From CAIYRG01 sp035577685 (GTDB lineage Bacteria > Pseudomonadota > Alphaproteobacteria > Micropepsales > Micropepsaceae): a DNA stretch of 14,042 nucleotides. Under the pieces are notes generated by a model. That model did no database searches, was not told the DNA's origin, and was given only the letters and a program-made list of their open reading frames with translations. Location of the stretch: the NCBI GenBank assembly GCA_035577685.1, contig DATLVC010000229.1, forward strand, positions 1 through 14,042. The letters run 5' to 3'. Both the position numbers and the translations under genes were made by a program. Shown piece after piece: positions 5,931-13,706 of this stretch; the first letter of the stretch is position 1, and each line of letters begins with the position of its first letter.

Positions 5931-6836
5931 ATGGAAGCCCTTTTTATCGGCCAGACCTATATCGACGTGACATTTCTCACCGATCACATCCCGACCGGCG
6001 ACGACAAGCACGTGGCCAGCGACTATGCGGTCTCGTTTGGAGGCAATGCGGTGACGGCGGCATTTTGCTGCGCGCGTCTCGGCATTCCGCCCGATCTCTT
6101 GACCTCCGTGGCGGACGATTGGCTGGGCCGCATGTTCCTAGACATGGCGGCGAAATATCAGATCTCCGTCCATGGCCGCAAAGTGCGGCGATCGTCGCTG
6201 TCCTTCGTGATGCCCAAGGACGGCAAGCGTGCCATCGTGCGCTGCCGCGATGACGATTATCTCCATCCGTTTCCGCCGCTGAATCTCACGGGTTGCCGCG
6301 CCCTCCATCTCGACGGTCACCAGACCGACGCGGCGCTGCATTACGCCAAGGCCTGCCGGCAGGCCGGGATTTTCACATCGCTGGATGGCGGCGGCGTGCG
6401 CAGCAATACCATGGAGCTTTTGCCGTTCATCGATGTGGCTGTGGTGTCGGAACGCTTTTGCGAGCAATTGGAAAGTTCACCCGCTGAAGTGCTTGCCCTG
6501 CTCAAGGAGAAAGGCTGCCGCATCGGCGGTGTCACCATGGGTGAGCGTGGGCTTCTTTGGTATGACGAAAAAGGCACGATGGCGACCATGCCGGCTCTGG
6601 CCGTGCCACGCGAGCAAATTGTCGACACCAACGGCGCCGGTGATGTGTTTCACGGTGCCTATGTCTATTCGCGCATGGTCCATCCGGATGCGTCATGGGA
6701 AGCGCATTTCCATTTTGCGCGCGCGGCCTCCGCGCATGCCATCCGCTATCTCGGCAATGAAGCGCGGTTGCCCACGCCGTTCGACGTTGAGACGACGGAC
6801 AAGCGTTATCGTTCGGTTACCACGGTGCCGGCGTAG
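5931..6836 (+). CDS. PfkB/ribokinase-family carbohydrate kinase
   Basis: A 301-residue cytosolic kinase that uses ATP to phosphorylate a sugar or sugar-like substrate. The N-terminal PfkB signature region SFGGNAVTAAF is at 35-45, a substrate-contacting aspartate is at D12 (IDVTF), and the second signature DTNGAGDVFHGAY starts at D232, with the catalytic base D238 in GAGD. Length is normal for the family. An in-frame GTG at 5895 would add 12 residues, but the ATG at 5931 has a GAGG site 8 nt upstream and gives the usual family N-terminus, so I prefer it. The overall look recalls the YihV/sulfofructose-kinase-like branch, but that is only an impression; the substrate is unassigned. It is divergent to a pyruvyl transferase family gene and its stop is 1 bp from that of the RND pump gene. 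Confidence 0.88.
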   Translation: MEALFIGQTYIDVTFLTDHIPTGDDKHVASDYAVSFGGNAVTAAFCCARLGIPPDLLTSVADDWLGRMFLDMAAKYQISVHGRKVRRSSLSFVMPKDGKRAIVRCRDDDYLHPFPPLNLTGCRALHLDGHQTDAALHYAKACRQAGIFTSLDGGGVRSNTMELLPFIDVAVVSERFCEQLESSPAEVLALLKEKGCRIGGVTMGERGLLWYDEKGTMATMPALAVPREQIVDTNGAGDVFHGAYVYSRMVHPDASWEAHFHFARAASAHAIRYLGNEARLPTPFDVETTDKRYRSVTTVPA

Positions 6837-6837
6837 C

Positions 6838-9800
6838 CTATTCGCCCGGAATGGGCTGAATCTGGAGGGCGCCCGCGCGGGCCCGGCTCAGCGAGAAATC
6901 CTTCGCGATCAGCACATAGAAGGTCGGCACCACGAACAGCGTGAACAGCGTGCCGATCGAAATGCCGCTGAAGATCACAAGTCCCATGGCAAAGCGCGCG
7001 ACCGCGCCCGCGCCGGTTGACAACAGCAGGGGAATGACACCCAGCACCATGGCCGCAGTGGTCATCAGGATCGGGCGCAGCCTTATGCCAGCCGCCACTT
7101 CCACGGCCTCGCGCTTGGCATGGCCTTCGCGCTGGAGCCGGTTCGCGACGTCGACGATGAGTATCCCGTGCTTGCTGATGAGGCCCATCAGCGTGACAAT
7201 ACCGACCAGCGTATAGATATTCAGCGTGGCGCCGCCGAATTGCATCATGGTCGGGAAAAACACATGCAAGCCGCCGATCAAGTGCATCGCAGCCATAGCG
7301 CCCGCGATCGACATCGGCACTGATATGAGGATGATGAGCGGATCGCGGAAACTTTCGAAGAGCGCCGACAAGACCAGGAAGATGATCACCGCCGCGAAAA
7401 GCAGCAGCGTCAGGAAGCCGCTCGATTCCTGAATATATTGCCGCGACGTGCCGGCATAGTCGATAATATAGCCTTCTGGAAGCGTCTGCTTGGCGACCTG
7501 CTGCAGATAGGTCAGCGCATCGCCCTGGGTCATGCCGAAGCCTGGCGCCAGATTGATCGTGGCCGCGTTAAGTTGCTGGAAATGCGCGACCGATTCGGGC
7601 GTAGTTTTGGTGGTGATGCGCGCGATCGTGGAAAGCGGCACAAGGGCGCCGTTTGCCGCGCGAATATAGTAGTTGAGGATTTGATCAGCATTGAGCCGGA
7701 AGGGCTGATCCGCCTGCGCCATCACGCGGTAGGAGCGGCCCTCCATGCTGAAATAATTGACGTAACCGCCGCCCAGCATCGCCGAAAGGGCGTTGCCCAC
7801 ATCGCTCATCGAGAGACCCATCAGCGAGGCTTTGTCACGATCGATGTCCACCGTCGTTTCGGGCCGGTCGATTTTCAGATCGGTATCGACAAAGAAGAAT
7901 CGCTTGCTATTGCGCACTTCGGTGAGGAATTTCTGAACCGAATCGTTGAGGCGGTCGAAAGGCTGGGTGGTGCTGATGATAAATTGCACCGGCGCTCCGA
8001 AGGTGCTCGGCAACGGCGGAGGCTGGGAGACGAAGAAATTGTTGAACGGCGGAAACTGCGTGACCTCGCTCTGAACCGCCTGCTGAACCTGAACGGAATT
8101 TTCCGTGCGTTCGTTCCAGGGCTTGAGCGCAAAGAATTTCCGCAGGGCATTGGGCGAATCCATCTGGAAGATGAAATCGATGGCCGGATTCGATTTCAGC
8201 TTGTCGTAAACGGCGGCCGAAAACTCCGTGTATTGCGTAACCGAAGCGGTGGGCGTTCCGGGGCCGAAGGCGAAAATGAACCCCTGGTCTTCCTGGGGCG
8301 CGAGTTCCTGCTGCGTCGTCATCCACAGCGCCGAGGTGCCGATGATGACGATGACGGCAAACGCGATGGTGACCGGCAAATAATTCAACACGCCGTTCAG
8401 CCGCCGGCTATAGAAACCGGCGAGGGATTCGAACCGCCTATCGATAAAACGCGTGATCCGCGCCTGAAGGCCGCGGTCCTGCTCATCATGCGGCTTCAAG
8501 AGCAACGAGCACATCATCGGCGACAGAGTCAGCGCTACGATCGTGGAGATAACGATGGTGCCCACCAGCGTGAAGGCAAATTCGATGAACAGCGCGCCGG
8601 TCAAGCCGCCCTGGAAGGCAATGGGAAGGTAGACCGCGATCAGAACGGCAGTCATCGCAATAATCGGCCCGCCGAGCTCCCGCGCCGCCTGAAGCGCGGC
8701 ATCGAAAGCCCGCGCACCCTCATTGATATGGCGGTGCACATTTTCGACCACGATGATCGCGTCGTCGACGACAAGTCCGATGGCAAGCACCATGGCCAGC
8801 AGCGACAGCAAATTGATCGAGAAGCCCAGCACCAGCATCATGATGAAAGCACCGATCAGCGATAGTGGAATCGCAACAATCGGAATCATGACGCTGCGCA
8901 GCGAACCCAGGAACGCGAACACCACCAGCATGACAATGAGGAGCGTCTCGATGATCGTGCTTTCCACCTCGTTGATCGCCGAATTCACGAATTGGGATGC
9001 GTCGTAGAGAATGGCGCCCTCAAGTCCCTGCGGCAGCTGCGAGCGAATTTGCGGAAAGACGTCATGAATCTGCTTCATCACGTCGAGCAGATTGGCATCG
9101 GGCGCTATGTCGATCGACATCGCAATGGAATTCTGACCGTTGTAGGAGATATTGGTGTTGTAATCCTCCGCGCCGAGCACAACGGTGGCGACGTCGGAAA
9201 GCCGCACGATCGCACCGTTCGCCTGCTTGATGATCAAATTGCGGAATTCGTCGAGCGAGTGGAGGTCGGTGGAGGCCGTGAGATTGACCTGCACCATCTG
9301 GCCCTTGGTGCTGCCCAGGCCCGAGATCACGTCATTGGTGGCGAGCGACTGATTGACGTCGGCGGCGGTCAGGCCATAGGCCGCGAGCTTGGCGGGATCC
9401 AGCCACGCGCGCAGCGCGAAATTGCGCGCACCGAACAGGTTCACCGTCTGCACACCGGGCACGGCCTGCAATTTGGGCTGCACCACCCGGACCAGATAGT
9501 CGGTGATTTGGTTCGGTTGCAGCACACTCGATCGAAAACCGAGATACATCGCGGAGATCGCCTGACCGACCTGCACCTGTAAAGCCGGCTGCTGCGATTG
9601 CGGCGGCAAATGGTTGAGCACCGAGCTTATCTTGCTGGTGATTTCCGTTACGGCGCGGTTGTAATCGTAGTTCAGCCTCAGATTGACCGTGATCGTGGAC
9701 AGGCTGTTGGTGCTGGTCGAGGTGATGTAATCGATGCCATTGGCCTGGGCGATCGCGTTTTCCAAGGGCTGCGTAATGAAGCCCGCGACCACGTCGGGAT

Positions 9801-9963
9801 CGGCGCCGTAATAGGCCGTCGTCACCGTCACGACGGCATTTTCCGTGCGCGGATATTGGCGCACGGGCAAAGACAGAGCCGCGCGCAATCCGATAACGAG
9901 AATCACGAGGCTGACGACGGTTGCCAGCACCGGCTTCTTCACGAAAATATCGGTGAAGTTCAT
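6838..9963 (-). CDS. RND multidrug efflux pump, inner-membrane permease (HAE1, AcrB/MexI-like)
   Basis: A 1041-residue proton-driven transporter, full length for the HAE1 family. It has the classical plan: TM1 at about 10-30, a large periplasmic loop to about 335, TM2-6, a second loop and TM8-12. Proton-relay residues are intact: D400-D401 in GLVVDDAIIVVEN (AcrB D407/D408), K931 in LISKHGILIV (AcrB K940), and a threonine near 968 in RPILMTT (AcrB T978). It would form a trimer that captures drugs or lipophilic metabolites from the periplasm and membrane and passes them to the outer-membrane channel. It is the last gene of a three-gene operon, 10 bp after the adaptor. The N-terminus NFTDIFVKKPVLATVVSL resembles the MexI type more than AcrB, but the substrate range is not readable. 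Its 3' end meets the kinase gene tail-to-tail. Confidence 0.95.
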   Translation of the reverse strand: MNFTDIFVKKPVLATVVSLVILVIGLRAALSLPVRQYPRTENAVVTVTTAYYGADPDVVAGFITQPLENAIAQANGIDYITSTSTNSLSTITVNLRLNYDYNRAVTEITSKISSVLNHLPPQSQQPALQVQVGQAISAMYLGFRSSVLQPNQITDYLVRVVQPKLQAVPGVQTVNLFGARNFALRAWLDPAKLAAYGLTAADVNQSLATNDVISGLGSTKGQMVQVNLTASTDLHSLDEFRNLIIKQANGAIVRLSDVATVVLGAEDYNTNISYNGQNSIAMSIDIAPDANLLDVMKQIHDVFPQIRSQLPQGLEGAILYDASQFVNSAINEVESTIIETLLIVMLVVFAFLGSLRSVMIPIVAIPLSLIGAFIMMLVLGFSINLLSLLAMVLAIGLVVDDAIIVVENVHRHINEGARAFDAALQAARELGGPIIAMTAVLIAVYLPIAFQGGLTGALFIEFAFTLVGTIVISTIVALTLSPMMCSLLLKPHDEQDRGLQARITRFIDRRFESLAGFYSRRLNGVLNYLPVTIAFAVIVIIGTSALWMTTQQELAPQEDQGFIFAFGPGTPTASVTQYTEFSAAVYDKLKSNPAIDFIFQMDSPNALRKFFALKPWNERTENSVQVQQAVQSEVTQFPPFNNFFVSQPPPLPSTFGAPVQFIISTTQPFDRLNDSVQKFLTEVRNSKRFFFVDTDLKIDRPETTVDIDRDKASLMGLSMSDVGNALSAMLGGGYVNYFSMEGRSYRVMAQADQPFRLNADQILNYYIRAANGALVPLSTIARITTKTTPESVAHFQQLNAATINLAPGFGMTQGDALTYLQQVAKQTLPEGYIIDYAGTSRQYIQESSGFLTLLLFAAVIIFLVLSALFESFRDPLIILISVPMSIAGAMAAMHLIGGLHVFFPTMMQFGGATLNIYTLVGIVTLMGLISKHGILIVDVANRLQREGHAKREAVEVAAGIRLRPILMTTAAMVLGVIPLLLSTGAGAVARFAMGLVIFSGISIGTLFTLFVVPTFYVLIAKDFSLSRARAGALQIQPIPGE

Positions 9964-9973
9964 CCCTTCGCCT

Positions 9974-11149
9974 CTATTCTTCGTGCGGGTGCGGATTTGG
10001 GTCGTTTGTCGGCGTGACCGCGTTGTTCACGATCAGCGGAGCGCCGTTCTGCAGCTTGGCCTGCCCGGCGCTCACGACGATATCGCCTTCCTTCAGCCCG
10101 GACAATATGGCGATCTGATCGCCGCGCGTGGCGCCCGTCGTTACAACGGTCTGCTGCCCGGTGAGAATGTCTTTGCCCGCAGGGTCTTTTCCCTGTTTCA
10201 CCACATAGACCACGTTGCCATATGGGTTGAACGTGATGGCCGCCTGCGGCAGCGTGATGAAACGCTGCTTCACGCCGGTCGTGATTTCCGCCGTCGCAAA
10301 CATGCCGGGCAGCAATTTGTGGTCACGGTTCGGCAATGTGGCGCGCACCGAGACATTGCGTGTCGCGGGATCGACCTTCGGGTCGATCGTCGTAATCCGT
10401 CCGGGGAAATTGATGGTTGGATAGGCGTCCACTTTTGTGGTGATCGTCTGGCCGGTTCTGATCTGCTGAAGCTGCTGCTGCGGCAGAGAGAAATCGATGA
10501 AGATCGGGTCAAGCGCCTGCAGCGTGACCACCACCGTGCCCGGGTTGATGAATTGGCCCGTATTTACCGCGCGTATACCGAGATGACCGGCGAAGGGCGC
10601 AAGCAAAGTCTTCTTGGCGACGATGGCCTGTTGTTCGGCGACCTGAGCCTGCAGCGACTTCAAATTGGCTGCGGTCACGTCGAACTGCGCCTGGCTGATG
10701 AGCTGGCGTTCGAGCTGCGACTGGTCGCGATTGTAATTTGTCTGGGCCAAATCGCGCGCCGCCTCAAGCGTGTGCAGCTTGGCGACATCGTCGGCGTCGA
10801 TCAACCGGATGAGCCGGGCCCCGGCAGCAATATCGCGGCCGGAGTCGAAATCGACTTCGTCCACGATGCCGGCCACTTCCATCGACAAATCGGCGCCCTG
10901 TACGGGTTTGAGAGAGCCGACGATTTGGATGGCGGGCTGCCATTCCTCAAACTGCGCCGTGGTGGTCGACACTGTCGCGGGCGGCGGCGCCGGAAAACCT
11001 TTGGCCGTAAACGCGATGATCGGAAACGCGAAAATTGCCGCGAACAGCGCAGCGGCCAAAAGCACGACCACAATCATCCACAGCCATAAACGCCTGCGGC
11101 GCGGTGGCCGCTCTTCCACCAGAAGCTCGGGACGTTCAGGCCGGTTCAT
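9974..11149 (-). CDS. RND efflux periplasmic adaptor (membrane fusion protein, MexH-like)
   Basis: A 391-residue adaptor that links the pump to the outer-membrane channel. Residues 1-20 are cytosolic and end in PPRRRR, followed by one membrane anchor at about 21-46. There is no lipobox, so it is held by this helix rather than by lipid. Then come the lipoyl half-motif region (ADLSMEVAGIVDEVDF, about 87-102), a short alpha-helical hairpin with LAQTNYNRDQSQLERQLIS, the second lipoyl half (TLLAPFAGHLGIR), a beta-barrel domain and a membrane-proximal domain containing AILSGLKEGDIVVSAGQ. The C-terminus is His/Glu/Pro-rich (NPHPHEE). The ATG overlaps the stop of the channel gene as ATGA (11149-11146), indicating translational coupling, and the pump gene follows after 10 bp. 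Confidence 0.93.
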   Translation of the reverse strand: MNRPERPELLVEERPPRRRRLWLWMIVVVLLAAALFAAIFAFPIIAFTAKGFPAPPPATVSTTTAQFEEWQPAIQIVGSLKPVQGADLSMEVAGIVDEVDFDSGRDIAAGARLIRLIDADDVAKLHTLEAARDLAQTNYNRDQSQLERQLISQAQFDVTAANLKSLQAQVAEQQAIVAKKTLLAPFAGHLGIRAVNTGQFINPGTVVVTLQALDPIFIDFSLPQQQLQQIRTGQTITTKVDAYPTINFPGRITTIDPKVDPATRNVSVRATLPNRDHKLLPGMFATAEITTGVKQRFITLPQAAITFNPYGNVVYVVKQGKDPAGKDILTGQQTVVTTGATRGDQIAILSGLKEGDIVVSAGQAKLQNGAPLIVNNAVTPTNDPNPHPHEE

Positions 11150-12645
11150 GGAATTCTTGCAAGCCCCTTCGGATCATGAAACTCGGGAGCATCCTGCCGG
11201 TTCCACCAGCCGCCGCCAAGTGCCTGAAATAATGCGACGGTATCGGCGAAGCGGTTGGCTTGTGCAATCACGAGCGCAATCCGCGCTTGCTGATAGGTGC
11301 GTTGTGCATCGAGCAATGAAAGATAGGCGATGGCGCCGGCCTGGAACCGCTCTTGCGTGATTTCGAGGGCTTGTTCAGCCGTCTGCTCGGCATAAAGCTG
11401 CGTTTTAACGTTTTCAGCGTCGAGTTGAAGCGCGGATAGCACATTGGCCACATTGGCAAACGCGTTGAGCACGGTGCCGCGATATTGTGCAGCCGAGCGA
11501 TCGAACACGTCATAGGCCGCACGCTGCTGCGCGCGAAGCGTGCCGCCGCGGAAGATCGGTGCCGTCAGTCCGGCAATAACGCTCCAGCCGGTGTCTGCGC
11601 CGGTGAAGAAATCGCCGACCTGAAAAGCGCTGTCGGTCAAGCTGCCCGTGACGGTGAATTGCGGGAACAAATTGGCGGTGGCAACGCCAATCTGGGCGCT
11701 TGCATTATGAAGCAAGGCTTCGGAGGCGCGGATATCGGGGCGCTGCTCGATCAGGCTGGAAGGCAGGCTCAGCGGCAAATCGACAGGCAATTGCAAATCG
11801 GCGAGCTCAATATTCGGGACCGGACCCTCCGAGGGATAGCGTCCGGTCAGAATAACGAGCGTATTGCGCACCTGCTCCAATTGCTTCTGAACCGGCTGCA
11901 GACTCGCCTGCGTGGCAGCGAGCTGCGATTGCTGGGCCAGCACGTCGCCGCGGGCCACCGCGCCCAACTCAAATTGCTGATTCAGCAGATCGAGTTCTTG
12001 GGCCTGGGCGGTGATGATGTCTTGAATCGCCGCGATCTGCGATGACAGCGAGGCTTCCTGAATCGCCGCCGTGATCACATTGGAGGTCAGCGTGAGATAG
12101 GTTGCCTCGAGCGTGAAACGCGAATTTTCCTCGAGCGCGCCCTGGGCCTCGATCGAGCGCTGAACGCCGCCGAAGGCGTCGATCAAATAAGACACGCTGA
12201 CCGATGCATTGAAAAGGTCCAGCGTATTGCGTGTGGTTGTCGATTGCTGGCGTCCGACCTGGCCCGTGCCATTGACCTGCGGAAACAGCGCGCCTTGCTG
12301 GGCGATGACGTTCTCATGCGCCTGGCGCAATGTTGCTTGCGCGGCGTCGATATCCGGATTGGCCCTTAGGGCCTGTGTCACCAGGTCGTTCAGCAAGGGT
12401 GAGCGGAACAGGGTCCACCACTCGCCGGGCACATCGTTGTCCTGCAGGAAGCGCTGCGCATCGCCTGCGATGGGCGTATCGGCCGAGACCGTTGCCGGGG
12501 GCAGGGGAGCCGCCGTGTAGGCGGTCACTGTTGGCGCTGTCGGCCGGAGGAAATCAGGGCCCAGGACGGTGCAACCCGCCAGGCTCGCCGCCGCTGTGGA
12601 GGCCAGAAGAACTTTGGAAATAGAGCTATAAATAGAATCGCGCAC
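11146..12645 (-). CDS. Outer-membrane efflux lipoprotein (OprM/NodT-type channel)
   Basis: A 499-residue TolC-like outer-membrane factor. The signal peptide ends in the lipobox LAGC with lipidated C25; the +2 residue is Thr, consistent with outer-membrane sorting. The mature start TVLGPDFLRP is typical of the NodT/OprM subfamily. Two outer-membrane efflux repeats (PF02321 type) cover roughly 80-265 and 290-470, each with long helical Ala/Gln-rich stretches that build the periplasmic tunnel. It is the promoter-proximal gene of the efflux operon, so the order is channel, adaptor, pump, whereas many such operons start with the adaptor. A GCAGG sequence lies 7 nt before the ATG at 12645. A candidate promoter is about 130 bp upstream. 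Confidence 0.93.
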   Translation of the reverse strand: MRDSIYSSISKVLLASTAAASLAGCTVLGPDFLRPTAPTVTAYTAAPLPPATVSADTPIAGDAQRFLQDNDVPGEWWTLFRSPLLNDLVTQALRANPDIDAAQATLRQAHENVIAQQGALFPQVNGTGQVGRQQSTTTRNTLDLFNASVSVSYLIDAFGGVQRSIEAQGALEENSRFTLEATYLTLTSNVITAAIQEASLSSQIAAIQDIITAQAQELDLLNQQFELGAVARGDVLAQQSQLAATQASLQPVQKQLEQVRNTLVILTGRYPSEGPVPNIELADLQLPVDLPLSLPSSLIEQRPDIRASEALLHNASAQIGVATANLFPQFTVTGSLTDSAFQVGDFFTGADTGWSVIAGLTAPIFRGGTLRAQQRAAYDVFDRSAAQYRGTVLNAFANVANVLSALQLDAENVKTQLYAEQTAEQALEITQERFQAGAIAYLSLLDAQRTYQQARIALVIAQANRFADTVALFQALGGGWWNRQDAPEFHDPKGLARIP

Positions 12646-12775
12646 GCCTGCATTCCCTCAATTTGCATCTGTCCTATAGCCGAAAAATGCTTAATCGCCG
12701 ACCCAAGCCTTGGCTGAAAAGCGACGATTCCCGGCCAGCTTTCGCCGAATTGAGCGAGGAAGTCACGCTGCTTTT

Positions 12776-12806
12776 GGAAACTAGAAAGTTCCCTATTTTT
12801 TGTCAA
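12776..12806 (-). promoter_or_regulatory. Promoter and candidate TetR operator of the efflux operon
   Basis: On the minus strand, a perfect -35 TTGACA (12806-12801), a 17-bp spacer and TAGTTT (-10, 12783-12778) point toward the efflux operon, leaving a leader of about 125 nt. The imperfect palindrome GGAAACT-AGA-AAGTTCC (12776-12792; 5 of 7 positions per arm symmetrical) overlaps the -10 and is a plausible binding site for the divergent TetR protein. On the plus strand, TATACT (12814-12819) could be the -10 of the tetR gene, though it lacks a good -35. The two promoters would then nearly overlap, allowing one repressor to control both. Confidence 0.5.
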
Positions 12807-12857
12807 TTGGCCATATACTGCGTCCGAAGAACATTTTGATGACTCTTAAGGCTGCTC

Positions 12858-13625
12858 TTGGCGGGAACCAGGTCAATGGGAGACAGGGACGATTTTTCCC
12901 CGGGCAGCGCCGCCGACCTGCTGACAATCGGCGGTTGCACGCAAGACGGCGGCCGTTTGCGGCTGCGGCGCGGGCGTCCTTGCCAGATCGCCGAGCCCGA
13001 ACGCCGGCAGCTCCTTCTCGACGCCGCCGAAAGCATGTTTCTGGAATTGGGCTATGGCACAGCGAGCATGGACGACATTGCCCGGCGGGCCGGAATGTCC
13101 AAGAAGACTCTTTATCGTCTCTTCGAAACGAAAGAATCGCTGTTCGCCGCTGTGATTGCCGCGCGCCGCGCCGTGCTCGACACAATGATCGCCGGCACCG
13201 CCTGCGCAGACGGGGACACCCCCGATGAGGTTCTCCGTTCCTTTCTCGGCAAGGTGGCGCGATTCGTTCTCGCCCCCCGGCAAGCGGCGCTTTATCGGCT
13301 GGTGATCGCCGAATCGCTTCGCACGCCCGAACTCGCGCACGCTTTTTATGATGAGGGACCTTGCAAAGTCCGGGCGGTGCTCGAGCAATGGCTCACCCGG
13401 CAACATCAAAGCGGGGTGCTTCATGTTGCCGATGCACAACGCGATGCGGGAATGGTTTGCTCCATGGTCATAGCGGAGCTTCAGATGCGCCTTCTCGTCG
13501 GCGAACTGCGCGCGCCCGACGACGCGCAGATCGAAGCGACGGTGAATCGTGCGGTGGATCTTTTTCTTCACGGCGCGCGAGCGCGCGGCGATGACAAAAA
13601 AACGGCCGGACAGGAACGGGGCTAA
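12858..13625 (+). CDS. TetR-family transcriptional regulator (AefR-like)
   Basis: A cytosolic DNA-binding repressor, probably the local regulator of the divergent efflux operon. With the TTG start it has 255 residues. The TetR_N helix-turn-helix spans about 48-95 (ASMDDIARRAGMSKKTLYRLF at its core). The C-terminal ligand and dimer domain resembles the AefR-like type (LYRLVIAESLRTPELAHAFYDEGP at about 142-165). The start is uncertain: TTG 12858 has TAAGG 6 nt upstream, ATG 12876 has a poorly placed site, and TTG near 12957 would remove the odd 33-residue N-terminal extension and begin at LRLRRGRP, closer to typical TetR proteins. Its last 30 bases lie inside the terminator of the opposite-strand gene. 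Divergence from the pump operon strongly suggests control of it; the ligand is unknown. Confidence 0.88.
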   Translation: MAGTRSMGDRDDFSPGSAADLLTIGGCTQDGGRLRLRRGRPCQIAEPERRQLLLDAAESMFLELGYGTASMDDIARRAGMSKKTLYRLFETKESLFAAVIAARRAVLDTMIAGTACADGDTPDEVLRSFLGKVARFVLAPRQAALYRLVIAESLRTPELAHAFYDEGPCKVRAVLEQWLTRQHQSGVLHVADAQRDAGMVCSMVIAELQMRLLVGELRAPDDAQIEATVNRAVDLFLHGARARGDDKKTAGQERG

Positions 13626-13640
13626 CGTCCTGTGCCGGCC
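13596..13640 (-). terminator. Intrinsic terminator of the minus-strand gene, nested in the tetR 3' end
   Basis: Read on the minus strand, GGCCGGCACAGGA (13640-13628) pairs with TCCTGTCCGGCC (13615-13604), giving 12 base pairs with one bulged C and a 12-nt loop. A G and then seven T (13602-13596) follow. This is a standard Rho-independent terminator for the gene ending at 13707. Most of it overlaps the last codons and stop of tetR. On the plus strand the same hairpin lacks a clean T-run, so it works best for the minus strand. Confidence 0.85.
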
Positions 13641-13706
13641 AGGAATCCGGTTCGCACTATTTTGGTTTTACGCCTGCGGCCGGATCATTCTGAGAGCGTG
13701 CGACGA

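Noticed and set aside
7438..8865. Long plus-strand open frame (475 codons) opposite the RND pump gene
   Set aside because: The translation is rich in Arg, His, Asp and Gly with no domain. The opposite strand encodes a full-length pump with all proton-relay residues, so this is a GC-driven shadow.
5685..9974. Identical GCGAAGGGATG sequence at the starts of the pyruvyl transferase and RND pump genes
   Set aside because: It is simply a purine-rich ribosome-binding region next to ATG; 11 shared bases around a start codon need no special explanation.
9845..11089. Plus-strand open frame (414 codons) opposite the adaptor gene
   Set aside because: Composition typical of antisense reading of a GC-rich gene, no motifs, and it crosses two well-supported genes on the minus strand.
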